Source: a virus
Reading direction: 5' to 3' (one strand)
Virus record (IMG/VR): IMGVR_UViG_3300042465_008731
Span: 1-28,374 of that record
Length of the DNA: 28,374 bases
Shown: one piece after another, positions 8,101-17,074 of the stretch
Numbering within the stretch: the stretch's first letter is position 1
Layout of the letters: each line of letters opens with the position of its first letter
Program-made: the position numbers and the translations under genes
The notes under the pieces: generated by a model
The model's database searches: none
The model's input: only the letters and a program-made list of their open reading frames with translations
Told to the model about the DNA's origin: nothing

Positions 8101-10416
8101 TTCTTCAAAAGTTCCTTCTAGTTTGTATATGTCAGAAATATAAAGATTATCTGATTGACCTGGGATTTTATTAGGCGAAGAAATAGCTACTTGCCCATCT
8201 GACAAATATACTGTTGTACTTCCTATTGTCGTTCCACTTGTTCCTATGCCTGTAGTATTTGCAGAAACTAAAGTTTTTGTTTTTGGTGAAGTTGTATTAA
8301 AATCAACTGATGCCATTACATCAGCTGTAACGATATTTGAAGAATTGAAATTAATCGTTACTGAATCACCAGAAACAGTCACCGATCTTCCTGAAGCAGC
8401 TGTAATTGGAACTCTATCTCGTAAATTGAATCCTGTTGATCCAGTATTAGCAGCAATAAAAAAGTGTTGCGCTGCCTGAGCATCAGATAAAACACCAGAA
8501 CCAACAAAAACATTATTTGCCGAACCTGTTGATAGAGTTAAAGAACCACCAGATACAATTTGATTTTTATAAACTATAGATCCTCTAAAATCTTGATCTG
8601 ACATTCCAAAACTAACAAATGATTGAGGAACACGAAATACTAACGATTTAAAATTAGTATCTGAAGTGAAAGTATTTCCAATTTGAGTTCGACTATCTTT
8701 GTTTGTTAAAGTTACATTAGCAGCTGGTAAATAAGGATCATTTGTGCCAGTTAAACGTCTATCTACAAAACTATCAACGTCTTTCACATTAAAATCAATT
8801 GAATAAATTGAGTTTGCTCTTGGACCACCAACAACAGCAAATGTATCTGCTATTCTAACTGTTTTATTTACATTATTATATTGTGTAATAAAATGTTTTA
8901 CGTTATCTGCACCATGGCCACCAGAAATACGAATATAGGCACCATAATAAGCATTAGCAACATTAGAAGCGGCTCCAGCTGTCGCTGAAAGAACAATGTG
9001 ATTTGAGTTACCAGAAGCACCTGAATTTGCGGTTATTGATGTAAAACGGGTATCATAAAAATATAAATTGTAAATATAACTAGACGGATCTAAAGTATTT
9101 GCAGCAGAAACATATTCAATTTCACGAATACGAGCTGTACCAATTTTTGTTGAGTTGTATGTTGTCGTATTACTATTATCAACTCTATCGTGTGTACCAT
9201 CAGCAGGAACAACATCTAGACGGCTTCCATAGGTATTACTTGAGCTTGGAACACAATGTAAATCAATAATACCCATCGTTTGAGTATCAAAAAACCCTTT
9301 TGTATTAGAAACCTGAATATAGTTTCCGTAGTTCGCTGCAATATCATAATTGTTTACTCCAGCTTTTTCTCTTGCTCGATCAAGAGTTAAATTTATTGGA
9401 GAAACAGTTTCAATTTCATAACCACGAACATAAGCTTTTCCTGTGCTTAATTTTGCCGTAAATTGTGAGGAGTTTGAAGTATTACCAACATCTGGAATGT
9501 GATCTTTTAAATAAATCGTAAAAGGTTTTACGGTATAATTACCAGATTCATCGTATGTTCTTCTCGCAAGGGTTCTTTCTAATTCAGCGTATATTGGATA
9601 ACTATTTCTTAATGTAACGATACCACTTTCAATACGAATAATTTCAATAAATTTAGTATCATCAACTGAATCTATTGATCTTGTAGTTAATCCTAAATTT
9701 ACTTTGTAACGAGTTGCTCCAGGCGCTTGATAATTTGAAGCATTTAAAGCTGGATCTAATAGTGAAGTATCGGTTCTTTCATCAACAATACTTTCTTCAT
9801 ATGCTAATCCAACTCTAAATGTTGGTGCATTATCATATTTGTTTAGAATAATTGTTTGAGCGGTTACTTTTACAAAAAAATCATCAATAAAATAAATGCC
9901 ATCATTAACGCTAGCAGTAGAAGTTTTGCCAGTTGAACTAGAAACTATTAATCTACCTTCATATTGATCATTATCTATTGTAAAAAAAGTTTCACCGTCT
10001 TGTAGTTGAAGAGCAGTTTTATATTCAACAAATATTGTAGGAGGGTCAATTGTCGTAGCTTCAGATACCGCAACAACTCTACCAATTGCGGAATTTGAAG
10101 CTAGAGAAGCTGCTGTACCAATGTTTCTATTTAAAAAAGTATTTACATCTATATCAGCACCACTCGTTGTAGTCGTTCTTAGTTTGTGATATACCGCAGA
10201 TGTTGAAATAGAAACTTCTCCACCAGTTACAACTGAACCATTTTTAAAAATGTGTTTGCCGAAACGTGAAACTTGTTTTTGGAGAATTGTTTGTAATTGA
10301 GTTAACTCACGAGCCTGAACTGCATAACCAGGACGAAAAAGCATACGAAGAAATTTTTTATCTTCATCGTAATCATCATAATATGGATTTACATTAAAAT
10401 TTTGTACTAATGCCAT
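5122..10416 (-). CDS. Giant DUF4815-type baseplate/tail-fibre structural protein with C-terminal membrane hairpin
   Basis: The 1764-residue protein begins with a clear DUF4815 signature: NVNPYYDDYDEDKKFLRMLF, RPGYAVQARELTQLQTILQ, FGKHIFKNGSVVTGG. This family is known as a large virion protein of T4-like marine phages, encoded near gp8 where T4 has gp9-gp12. The middle is beta-rich, with a GTFAANDTVTGAVSGATA module near residue 1350. After a GGGGG linker (about residue 1585) comes a different domain (KIICSEMAQQGFFAPDINEA, RGYVYWARTIVEWLKGRG), a type I have seen near the ends of phage tail proteins but cannot name. The last 70 residues contain two strongly hydrophobic segments (about 1697-1712 and 1727-1746) and a basic tail, which is unusual for a baseplate protein. 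It follows gp8 by nine bases. It probably forms the baseplate periphery and fibre socket. Confidence 0.85.
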   Translation of the reverse strand: MALVQNFNVNPYYDDYDEDKKFLRMLFRPGYAVQARELTQLQTILQKQVSRFGKHIFKNGSVVTGGEVSISTSAVYHKLRTTTTSGADIDVNTFLNRNIGTAASLASNSAIGRVVAVSEATTIDPPTIFVEYKTALQLQDGETFFTIDNDQYEGRLIVSSSTGKTSTASVNDGIYFIDDFFVKVTAQTIILNKYDNAPTFRVGLAYEESIVDERTDTSLLDPALNASNYQAPGATRYKVNLGLTTRSIDSVDDTKFIEIIRIESGIVTLRNSYPIYAELERTLARRTYDESGNYTVKPFTIYLKDHIPDVGNTSNSSQFTAKLSTGKAYVRGYEIETVSPINLTLDRAREKAGVNNYDIAANYGNYIQVSNTKGFFDTQTMGIIDLHCVPSSSNTYGSRLDVVPADGTHDRVDNSNTTTYNSTKIGTARIREIEYVSAANTLDPSSYIYNLYFYDTRFTSITANSGASGNSNHIVLSATAGAASNVANAYYGAYIRISGGHGADNVKHFITQYNNVNKTVRIADTFAVVGGPRANSIYSIDFNVKDVDSFVDRRLTGTNDPYLPAANVTLTNKDSRTQIGNTFTSDTNFKSLVFRVPQSFVSFGMSDQDFRGSIVYKNQIVSGGSLTLSTGSANNVFVGSGVLSDAQAAQHFFIAANTGSTGFNLRDRVPITAASGRSVTVSGDSVTINFNSSNIVTADVMASVDFNTTSPKTKTLVSANTTGIGTSGTTIGSTTVYLSDGQVAISSPNKIPGQSDNLYISDIYKLEGTFEETYGYFNITSGGNTYKSSFKVVDSGSTGSAVVAADLTNAAKDITDRYILNDGQDDGFYDHGFITLRPGATPPRGQILILINYFTHTGSGYFSVDSYNNSSLGATEDIRYAKIPNFTSPITGEIFKLRDCIDFRPIRTNASSASPNFTLSGISLPRAGESLESDYTYYISRIDRIVLGEDKKFRVIKGISALYPQTPAEPDNAMSLYTLRINPYTFFPTDNQLRYIENKRYTMRDIGKLEKRIENLEYYTALNTLEKSAQDLTVLDSNGLERFKNGILTDSFRGHQVGDVKNFDYRCAMDFEAGELRPPFVTNSIGFTANSSQSTANVEAGTIIVSPYTVKTVITQNVATQAIAVNPFVLSNYAGTLDFFPPGDFWIDTEQRPDVLVNLEGENDAWEQIGAALHDTRAAGWGNQWGEWNEYVSGKSTTVGTGAENRSVGYLDYQDTVRSTTTVTQYSKERYGTKKVLVPERIVRSIGNRQVDLSVVPYIRAQWIITVAKGLRPNQYHYLFAEQGDLDATKYIEYPAIAWLFNVSGDFNDSYGIYETVTSSSGGTAKLLKQTGRSWSQTQPMIFLGDVRGTFAANDTVTGAVSGATAKIDIMFWNNGNTTTANATTITLGSGAPVNNAYVNVQSTYATVTWPYSGTKNLTDPITATQFYQIRIVAGTGLGQERTITNYNGSTKIASITPAWDVVPDSTSRWSVGKPQTDDHGDMPGRWYLPNYGPTTYDDGWRSRTGARLIRLTNDPNNDPTQTNSFAEEQWYAQGVLNVVEEVSVSVRVPTIQNQVIYEKNENYRSTTAVQREILGTTLVRDRTPPPSRGGGGGKIICSEMAQQGFFAPDINEADQRFGRRLQRNHPIIYRGYVYWARTIVEWLKGRGPSLYLWDMKDNNEMQRNIALHMTEVIARPWSDEMAYVERVRDEGSLVGKLVFWLGLVICAIVGLTNPNLSKPDSRLKGFTIFTFMIAFYILVSIINIVTSPFKVIKEYFKSKLIRN

Positions 10417-10425
10417 TTTTAACCC

Positions 10426-12030
10426 TTAAAAACTAATAACAACTTTAATATTTTCTGCTTGTCCATCTGCTCTATCTAACTTCTGTTCATTTGTAACATA
10501 AAGAATTTCACCAGAATATGGTTGAAATTCTGGATTAGTAATCGTTGTAGTTGTTCTACTGGTACCAGAAGTAGCACCAGTTACAATAAGACCTGGTGTA
10601 AATGTGCCTTTTACTTTTGATACTTGTGCTGTGGTAGCAGTTTGATCGGTAATATAACCATAAGCTGTTGGATTAGACAAAGATCCTTGATAAACAAACT
10701 CATTTAATGAAAATGGTGATCCAGCAATCATATCAAATCTTGTTGTCTGAGATATAACAGTATTTGCTACAGAGTTATTTGCTTCCACAGATTGACCATA
10801 TTTATGCGGATCTTTTACTAAACTGATCTGTCTGAAAGAAGTATTTGTTGAAATTAGACCGTTTTCGGTAGAGTCAAATTCACCAATTCTAACTGCTATC
10901 ATAACATTGTTTGCATTTAATTCTCTAGCAGGATTGAAAGCATGACCATATTTTGAAGGCAATATTACTCTAGCATTAGCTCCAGAACCTGATCCATAAA
11001 TTACAGCATTTGCATAGGTATAACCAGTTCCAATACTACTAATTGTTATTTTAGAAACATTTGCATTTGCGGCCGAAACACCAGAGGCGGTATTTGAAAG
11101 AACTGCATTTGCAACTGATCCTGTACCATCACCATCTAGAAAAACTCTGGTTGATATTGATATATTATTGCCAGTATTTCCACCTGATGCAGTTGTTGTT
11201 GTTGAAAGATTTATTGTTCCTGTTACAATTGATATTTCTTCAATATGTGTTCCTACTGGAATTCCTGTTCCAGCAATAATCATATTTTTTAGATTTGCTA
11301 ATGTAGGAATACTAAAAATTTCTAATGTAAGAGCAGTATTTGTTAACTTTAAAGAAGTTTGTCCTGAAGAATAAGTATCAACTTTAATATTGGATGCTTG
11401 GCGGTAGTTTTGACCAGAATTTAATACGACTATATTTGTTACTTCACCATCAACAACTCCGGTTGGATCAACTGAAAAATCTAAAGCCGAAGTGCTTGTT
11501 GGAACAGGTATCCATTCTGAAGTTAAAAACTTGTTTGATGGAGTAATATTATACATGTATTTCCAAAAATAACCATCTGCTGTTCCTATATTACCATTAG
11601 ATGTATTATAATCACCTGTTGGTTCTATAGTTGAATTGGCCGAATTATTATTTGAAACACACTTGTATACATTTCTTTCTGAGGTAATAACATACATTGG
11701 CCTTACATTTTGTGATGTATTAGCAGTAAATAAATTTGAAAAAATTGTTGTATCATCATAATTTTTATACTTCGTATTAGCTGTCCAATTAAAGCGAGGA
11801 ATTACAAGTTGAACATCATTACCTGTTACTCTTTTTGCAGCAATCATATTATCCCAAACAGTTTTCTCAGTAGCAACCGTTTCAACGATTGAATCTGGAG
11901 AAGATTCGTTAGCATATTCAATATGATTTCCAATAGAAATATAAGCAATTGTTGGAGAACTTTCAGAGAAAGACTCTTTAAATTGTTGTGCGCTATTAAA
12001 CGCAGTATGTTTAGTTACGATTGAAGGCAT
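10426..12030 (-). CDS. 8: Baseplate wedge subunit gp8
   Basis: The 534-residue protein starts MPSIVTKHTAFNSAQQFKES and carries the cyanophage-type gp8 pattern: TIAYISIGNHIEYANESSPD, WDNMIAAKRVT, VIPRFNWT, NVYKCVSNNNSANSTIEPTG and ADGYFWKYMYNI. gp8 joins gp6, gp7, gp10, gp25 and gp53 in the baseplate wedge. T4 gp8 is 334 residues, so this one is much longer. The extra length is mostly beta-rich inserts, including GxGY modules (about residues 196-216 and 325-355) and a KGTFTPGLIVTGATSGTS module near 475. It sits between the gp7-position gene and the DUF4815 gene, as in the T4 order. No Shine-Dalgarno is visible; an ATAAATA box lies six bases before the ATG. Confidence 0.9.
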   Translation of the reverse strand: MPSIVTKHTAFNSAQQFKESFSESSPTIAYISIGNHIEYANESSPDSIVETVATEKTVWDNMIAAKRVTGNDVQLVIPRFNWTANTKYKNYDDTTIFSNLFTANTSQNVRPMYVITSERNVYKCVSNNNSANSTIEPTGDYNTSNGNIGTADGYFWKYMYNITPSNKFLTSEWIPVPTSTSALDFSVDPTGVVDGEVTNIVVLNSGQNYRQASNIKVDTYSSGQTSLKLTNTALTLEIFSIPTLANLKNMIIAGTGIPVGTHIEEISIVTGTINLSTTTTASGGNTGNNISISTRVFLDGDGTGSVANAVLSNTASGVSAANANVSKITISSIGTGYTYANAVIYGSGSGANARVILPSKYGHAFNPARELNANNVMIAVRIGEFDSTENGLISTNTSFRQISLVKDPHKYGQSVEANNSVANTVISQTTRFDMIAGSPFSLNEFVYQGSLSNPTAYGYITDQTATTAQVSKVKGTFTPGLIVTGATSGTSRTTTTITNPEFQPYSGEILYVTNEQKLDRADGQAENIKVVISF

Positions 12031-12036
12031 AGAATT

Positions 12037-12044
12037 TATTTATG
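12037..12044 (-). promoter_or_regulatory. T4-late-like CATAAATA box before gp8
   Basis: The minus strand reads CATAAATA, one mismatch from the T4 late promoter consensus TATAAATA. It ends six bases before the gp8 ATG and overlaps the stop of the upstream gene. If active, transcription would begin at or near the start codon. The placement is unusual for a promoter, so confidence is low. Confidence 0.3.
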
Positions 12045-14592
12045 TCAATATAATTAAGGTTTGACCGTTTGAATTTGTTGTAAATACAGAAGTTACCGAT
12101 AAATTTGTATTGCTAATAATACTATTTACGGTGCGTATAACACCATTAACCGCAATATTTGAACCTAGAGTTAAAATCCCTCTTGTGTTTGCAATATTGA
12201 ACTTTGTATTATTGCCAGTAATAAAAATAGAACCACTATTCGTTGAAATTGTTCCAGAAATTGTATTAGAAGAATAAGAAATTACACTTGTTTGATCTGT
12301 TTGTACTTTTCTGTTTAAATCTAAAACAGCAAAATTTACAAATCCTGCTGGATGTAATAATTGTTTTAATATGTCTTTATATTTGACAAATGAAATAGCT
12401 GAAGAGGTTATGTAAGAAAAATCAAAATAGTACGCACTTCCTTGTATTCTTCTTTCATAGTTTGATAAAATTGAATCGGTTGTTTTCCATCTTCCAGGAA
12501 AAACTGTAACAGCTGCACCTAAAGTTGCTTCTGCAACAGCACTACCATCGCCTATTTGCGATAAATCAATCTTAGGAATATATTTGTATCCACCACCTCC
12601 AGTGGTTATTTTAATGGATGTTATTTTTCCAGAAATTTGATCAACAACAGCTCTAAGATTTTCTCCATCTCCCATCAATGAAGTTATTGCAATATTGGCA
12701 GCAGATCCTGTAGCAGAAGAAACTGAAACACTTGGAAAATTATTTTGAGTGTAATTTGTTCCTCCTACAATTCCTCTAGAATAAGAACCAATTTTATAAT
12801 TATTAGCCCAAGATGTTCCGTCAGTAAAACTTATTGCTACGTTTGTTTGAGCCCAAGTATCTGATACAATTTGCGAAATAAAAGCTTCTTGACTTTTAAA
12901 TGTAATTTTATCACCGACAGCAAGGTCTGATAAAAATTGTGTGCCTGTTCCATAGATTTCTATGGTGGTATTTAAAACATTAGAAGTACCACTAATTCTT
13001 GGAGGTTGTATTTGAATTGAAGTAACCGCACCATTTGCAGCAACAGTTTTAACGGCAGCTGCTGCTCCTTGACTCATTGGAAAAGTATTACCAAATATAA
13101 TCTCGTCACCAATTTTATAATTTAAACCACCTGATATAACATCAATTCTACCAATAGATTTAAATGCTTTAATATCAAAAGTTTCACTGGTGACAGTATA
13201 AAGTGCTGCCTGTGTTGCGTCTACTATTGATAGATCAGCTCCTGGACCAGAATAAACAGATTTTAAATTTGCTATTGGACCAAGGTTTGTAACAACTATT
13301 TTAGAAAGAGCATCTACAATTCTAGTGCTTGAATTTTCAGAAATAGCAGATGACATTCCGTAATCGCCAGCATTAATAACAACATTTTTATAACTATCAA
13401 TTAATTCTGAACCCATTATTAACATTGAATTTGCAGTATAATGATTAGTAGCTATTTGATCAACATAACCAGAAACAAGGACATCTGTGGTTATTGGATC
13501 TGTTCCACTAAAAACAGATTCATCAATTTTAAAACCAGCACCACTATAATCTACAACAATTCTAGCTAAGTCAACGTCTTGTATTTCGTCAATTTCAGCT
13601 GTTGCAACCGTAGTAGGACCACCACCAAATATTAATACCGGATCTCCAACATTATGACCTCTACCTCCATCTATCACATCAATTCTAGTTAATACCGAAA
13701 AAGTTATTGCATGTATTTCAATTAAATTTCCATCTGAATCTATAATATTAGTTCTTAATTCTTCACCATTTTGAAATGAACCTGTAATTGTTTTTGGATT
13801 AATAAAAAGTTCAAAAGGTAAATCAGAACTTAAATTTGTGGTAGTAATCTTTTTAATTGCTCGTTCAACAATAGCAGATGCGCCAGAAGATTGGCCTGTT
13901 ATTCGTCTATTCTTTAACAGATTATAATCAAAATTTTTATATTCAACTTCAATTGAACTATTTGCTGTTGGAGCAGTTGTAAAAATAATTTTTTTTGATT
14001 CTTTTCTTATTTCATAATCTACATTTTCTTGTTTTAATATGTCATTTACATATACATGTATTTCACCAGAATTTACTGGCTGTGCAATTGAAAATTGTTT
14101 AGATAAACTATTTCCTTCGTAAACGCTTCTAACAACAGATTCTATTTGAATAGAATTTTCTATTTCCCATTTACCATCAGAAGCTCTTAAAATATTGTCT
14201 TTAGGAAAAGTTATTTCAACATCTTCTCCGTAGAGTAAATTGAATAATAGTTTAAATGATTCATCTGCACCTTTAGCCAAATATAAAGGCAATATATTTT
14301 TAACTAAAAATTCTTTATCAACCTGTGTTTCTTTTGGTATTAAAGTAAGAAAAGTATTGAAAAAATTATCTTCAAATTGTTCAATTGATTTATCAACATC
14401 AACAACATTTCTTATGTCTTTTAATTGTGTAGTTAAATTATTTTTTAAACTAAGACCAGTGGTAATATCAAATTGTTCCTGTTCAAGAAATTCATAATAA
14501 GCTTTTAAGAACTGAATGAATATAGGATATTCTTCCCGAATAAATTCAGGAACTTGCTGGTTAACTAATATAGATGTATTTGAGAAGGCCAT
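12040..14592 (-). CDS. Baseplate virion structural protein in the gp7 position
   Basis: The product has 850 residues. It begins MAFSNTSILVNQQVPEFIRE followed by YPIFIQFLKAYYEFLEQEQ, an N-terminal helix-rich motif seen in large structural proteins of marine T4-like phages. Residues 80-145 include LPLYLAKGADESFKLLFNLL and GEDVEITFPKDNILRASDGK. The remainder is beta-rich with repeated glycine modules near 302-360, 480-512 and 650-690, and a RRITGQSSGASAIVERA segment near 227. A region near the C-terminus (LKQLLHPAGFVNFAVLDL) is again distinctive. It lies exactly between gp6 and gp8, where T4 has gp7 (1032 residues, wedge initiator). Gene-7 function is therefore inferred from synteny, not from direct sequence match. 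Its ATG overlaps the gp6 stop as TAATG. Confidence 0.78.
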   Translation of the reverse strand: MAFSNTSILVNQQVPEFIREEYPIFIQFLKAYYEFLEQEQFDITTGLSLKNNLTTQLKDIRNVVDVDKSIEQFEDNFFNTFLTLIPKETQVDKEFLVKNILPLYLAKGADESFKLLFNLLYGEDVEITFPKDNILRASDGKWEIENSIQIESVVRSVYEGNSLSKQFSIAQPVNSGEIHVYVNDILKQENVDYEIRKESKKIIFTTAPTANSSIEVEYKNFDYNLLKNRRITGQSSGASAIVERAIKKITTTNLSSDLPFELFINPKTITGSFQNGEELRTNIIDSDGNLIEIHAITFSVLTRIDVIDGGRGHNVGDPVLIFGGGPTTVATAEIDEIQDVDLARIVVDYSGAGFKIDESVFSGTDPITTDVLVSGYVDQIATNHYTANSMLIMGSELIDSYKNVVINAGDYGMSSAISENSSTRIVDALSKIVVTNLGPIANLKSVYSGPGADLSIVDATQAALYTVTSETFDIKAFKSIGRIDVISGGLNYKIGDEIIFGNTFPMSQGAAAAVKTVAANGAVTSIQIQPPRISGTSNVLNTTIEIYGTGTQFLSDLAVGDKITFKSQEAFISQIVSDTWAQTNVAISFTDGTSWANNYKIGSYSRGIVGGTNYTQNNFPSVSVSSATGSAANIAITSLMGDGENLRAVVDQISGKITSIKITTGGGGYKYIPKIDLSQIGDGSAVAEATLGAAVTVFPGRWKTTDSILSNYERRIQGSAYYFDFSYITSSAISFVKYKDILKQLLHPAGFVNFAVLDLNRKVQTDQTSVISYSSNTISGTISTNSGSIFITGNNTKFNIANTRGILTLGSNIAVNGVIRTVNSIISNTNLSVTSVFTTNSNGQTLIILT

Positions 14593-16655
14593 TAACCAGA
14601 AATCGCCGTAAGTGTGGTTACAACAGAAACAGGATCATTTTCGTCAATTGTAAGAATACTATTTCGCACAGAATCTATAATACCTTTTTCCGATTCAACA
14701 GTAATACGCATTAATCCATCTGTAGATAATACATTAAGAATATTTAAATCTACTAATGTAATTTTACCAGTTTCATAATTAATTTCTCCAACATTACTAT
14801 CAACAATTTGTCTTTGTGCTGTTGCATCATAATAAATTGTTCTTAGTGTTCCTATCTTTGAATCAATTTCAGCTGTAGCGGTTGCAGCAATACCGCCGCC
14901 ACCAGATATTGTAACAATTGCCCGAGTATAATCAATACCTCGATTCGTAATTACAATTTCTTTGATTGTACCATTAACGATTATAGCTTCAGCAGTTGCT
15001 CCTTGACCATCGCCAGTAATTGTGACCGTTGGAGGAAAAAGATAATTTAACCCCGGATTTGTAATCAAAATAGAAGAAATACCAGTAAATGAAGTTGGAA
15101 CTTCTTCAATGACAACCGTTCTAGTTACTCCTGATGAATCAGTAACTTGAAATTCAGTTGAAGATAATCTATTTGTTGTTGTTCCTCTTTTTAAAGGCAC
15201 AGTAAAATTTACTTCATATGTAGCATTTCTATTTAATGTAGGTAAAAATCTTTTTTGAACTTTAATTATTAATTGATTTCCTATAATAGAATTCAAATCT
15301 ACATTATCAATAGCAGTTTCTAATTTAGAATCAACCAATCTTGCATTAAATTTATTTAAATTAGTATCAGAATATCTTATAATTGCATCTTTAATATCTT
15401 GTTTTAATGTTTGTGGCGTTTTTGATGTTTTTTTAGAATCATACCTAGCATCAACATCAATTACAAAATAAAGAAAAGTTGGATCTATAATTTCAGCACT
15501 AACAGAAATAATTGATTTTGGATTAATAATTTCTGTAATAATTCTCTGTTTTTCAGCTTCAGAAATATAATAGTTATCTCTTGGTTTTAATGAAGCAAAA
15601 ACTTTACCATAAACTGGTGGATCATTATCTTCGCCGCCCCAAACAGAAATAGAATCAATGTTTGGATAATTATTTAAAATATATGTTGCATAATCTTTAT
15701 TAGTAACTAAACGATTTTGTGTTGAAAATCTTGCTGAAGAAGAAAATTTAATACTGTCTACTGTTTCTCTTTCGGAACCTCCAGATGCTGCGGATAAAGG
15801 AGTAATTGTGTAATTTACATGAGATACACCTAATGAATCAACAACTGCTGTTGTGGCCACAAAATTATTAGCTTTAAGAGCTTCAGTTCCACCAGTTACC
15901 AAATAAGTGCAAGTTACAATTGCACCATCAGGTAGTTTTTTTCCAACTACATTATTACCAAAATAAATTTGAAATATTCCACCACGGCCTTCTTGCAAAA
16001 AATAAACTTCTGAATTAGGACCTACATCTAAAACATCAGTTACTTTTTCATATGTTGTTGATGAAGTATTTGATGCGCTTGGAGTTACAGAAACTTGTAA
16101 TGTTGTTGTATCAATATTTTCTTCTGGCAATTCAAAAATAGATTTTGGATTTGAACTTGCATCGTGTGTAAAAGAAAAAGTAATTAGTTGACCTTCATAT
16201 ATTGAAAGATTCTCATAAACATACTTTGTATTTGACTTTGTAACCAAGGTGTCTTGTAGAACAACAAAATTGTATGCTTTATTATCAATTTGACTTGATA
16301 TAAAAGAAAATCCTTGCGGCAAAGTACATGTAGCAGGAGTAGAGTTAAAAGTTTCAATTGTAAAATTTATATTAGCAACCGGTGCTCGTCTAGAATAAGG
16401 AATATAACCTAAAGATTTAGCATGTGAAACAACTGAATCACGAAGTAAAGCTGTATCTAAAAATGATTCATTAGCCACCATATTTAAATAGTAGGCATTA
16501 TAGTGTGTATTATACGCAAGAATATCTAAAAGAATATTTAAAGAAGAACCTTCAAAATCATAATCTTGAAATTGTTGTTGTTGTTTTAAAAAACTTTTTA
16601 AATTTGTTTTGATTGTATCAAAATCAAGTTCTGTTACTTTTAATCGATTGGCCAT
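14592..16655 (-). CDS. 6: Baseplate wedge subunit gp6 (baseplate J-like)
   Basis: The 687-residue protein opens MANRLKVTELDFDTIKTNLK, with YDFEGSSLNILLDILAYNTH, YNAYYLNMVANESFLDTALL and SLGYIPYSRRAP. These are hallmarks of T4 gp6 / baseplate J-like proteins. Length is close to T4 gp6 (660). The central portion (ARFSTQNRLVTNKDYATYIL, NIDSISVWGGEDNDPPVYGK) also fits the family. gp6 dimers form the inner ring that fastens the wedges to each other and transmits the sheath-contraction signal. Residues about 529-597 carry two GxxY/GxGAxA glycine modules inserted before the C-terminal domain. It follows gp25 by two bases, as in the conserved gp25-gp6 pair. There is no obvious Shine-Dalgarno, so coupling with gp25 is likely. 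Confidence 0.95.
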   Translation of the reverse strand: MANRLKVTELDFDTIKTNLKSFLKQQQQFQDYDFEGSSLNILLDILAYNTHYNAYYLNMVANESFLDTALLRDSVVSHAKSLGYIPYSRRAPVANINFTIETFNSTPATCTLPQGFSFISSQIDNKAYNFVVLQDTLVTKSNTKYVYENLSIYEGQLITFSFTHDASSNPKSIFELPEENIDTTTLQVSVTPSASNTSSTTYEKVTDVLDVGPNSEVYFLQEGRGGIFQIYFGNNVVGKKLPDGAIVTCTYLVTGGTEALKANNFVATTAVVDSLGVSHVNYTITPLSAASGGSERETVDSIKFSSSARFSTQNRLVTNKDYATYILNNYPNIDSISVWGGEDNDPPVYGKVFASLKPRDNYYISEAEKQRIITEIINPKSIISVSAEIIDPTFLYFVIDVDARYDSKKTSKTPQTLKQDIKDAIIRYSDTNLNKFNARLVDSKLETAIDNVDLNSIIGNQLIIKVQKRFLPTLNRNATYEVNFTVPLKRGTTTNRLSSTEFQVTDSSGVTRTVVIEEVPTSFTGISSILITNPGLNYLFPPTVTITGDGQGATAEAIIVNGTIKEIVITNRGIDYTRAIVTISGGGGIAATATAEIDSKIGTLRTIYYDATAQRQIVDSNVGEINYETGKITLVDLNILNVLSTDGLMRITVESEKGIIDSVRNSILTIDENDPVSVVTTLTAISG
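14865..15071 (-). repeat. Two glycine-rich modules in gp6
   Basis: The region encodes residues about 529-597, with two imperfect copies: ITNPGLNYLFPPTVTITG-DGQGATAEA and ITNRGIDYTRAIVTISG-GGGIAATATA. They share the PGxxY-x-xPTVTIxG-GxGAxAxA pattern found in other proteins of this operon. Confidence 0.7.
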
Positions 16656-16657
16656 TT

Positions 16658-17062
16658 TTATCTAATTCGTTCTAGAAAAAAGTTAATTGTAATTGGATTT
16701 GGACTATTAATAATAAAAAATTCTAAAGTAATTTGATAAGAATTTTCATCAGGCGCAGGAATTGCTCTAACTTTAGAAATTTGAGCTCTAGGCTCAAAAT
16801 TTCCAACTACTTCGGTAATTTCCCTCTCAATTCTTGCAGCAATTATTGAATCAATATTTTCAAATAGCATTCGGCGAATATTACTACCAACTTGCGGCCT
16901 AAATGGTCTCTCATAATGATTAGTTAAAATTAAATTCTTAATTGCATTAATAATTGCTGTTTCATTTGTATGAACATTCACATCTTTTCGAATTGGATGT
17001 TTAGTAAAATTTAAATCCAAATCTCTAAATGATCTTTCTGCTTTTATATTTACGGTTGCCAT
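16658..17062 (-). CDS. 25: Baseplate wedge subunit gp25
   Basis: The 134-residue product matches the GPW/gp25 family in length (T4 gp25 has 132) and pattern: SFRDLDLNFTKHPIRKDVNV, AIINAIKNLILTNHYERPFR, PQVGSNIRRMLFENID, then IEREITEVVGNFEPRAQISK. The family is part of the inner baseplate core bundle with gp6 and gp53 and nucleates sheath assembly. It is conserved in contractile systems, including type VI secretion (TssE). The gene lies directly after the PAAR gene and directly before gp6. A GGAGG sequence at the end of the PAAR gene lies rather far from the ATG (about 14 bases), with an AATAAATA box between. Confidence 0.95.
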   Translation of the reverse strand: MATVNIKAERSFRDLDLNFTKHPIRKDVNVHTNETAIINAIKNLILTNHYERPFRPQVGSNIRRMLFENIDSIIAARIEREITEVVGNFEPRAQISKVRAIPAPDENSYQITLEFFIINSPNPITINFFLERIR

Positions 17063-17066
17063 TTTC

Positions 17067-17074
17067 TATTTATT
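17067..17074 (-). promoter_or_regulatory. T4-late-like AATAAATA box before gp25
   Basis: The minus strand reads AATAAATA, one mismatch from the T4 late consensus TATAAATA, and ends four bases before the gp25 ATG. It begins in the stop codon of the PAAR gene. It could be a late promoter giving a nearly leaderless gp25-gp6 message, or simply an A-rich initiation region. Confidence 0.3.
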
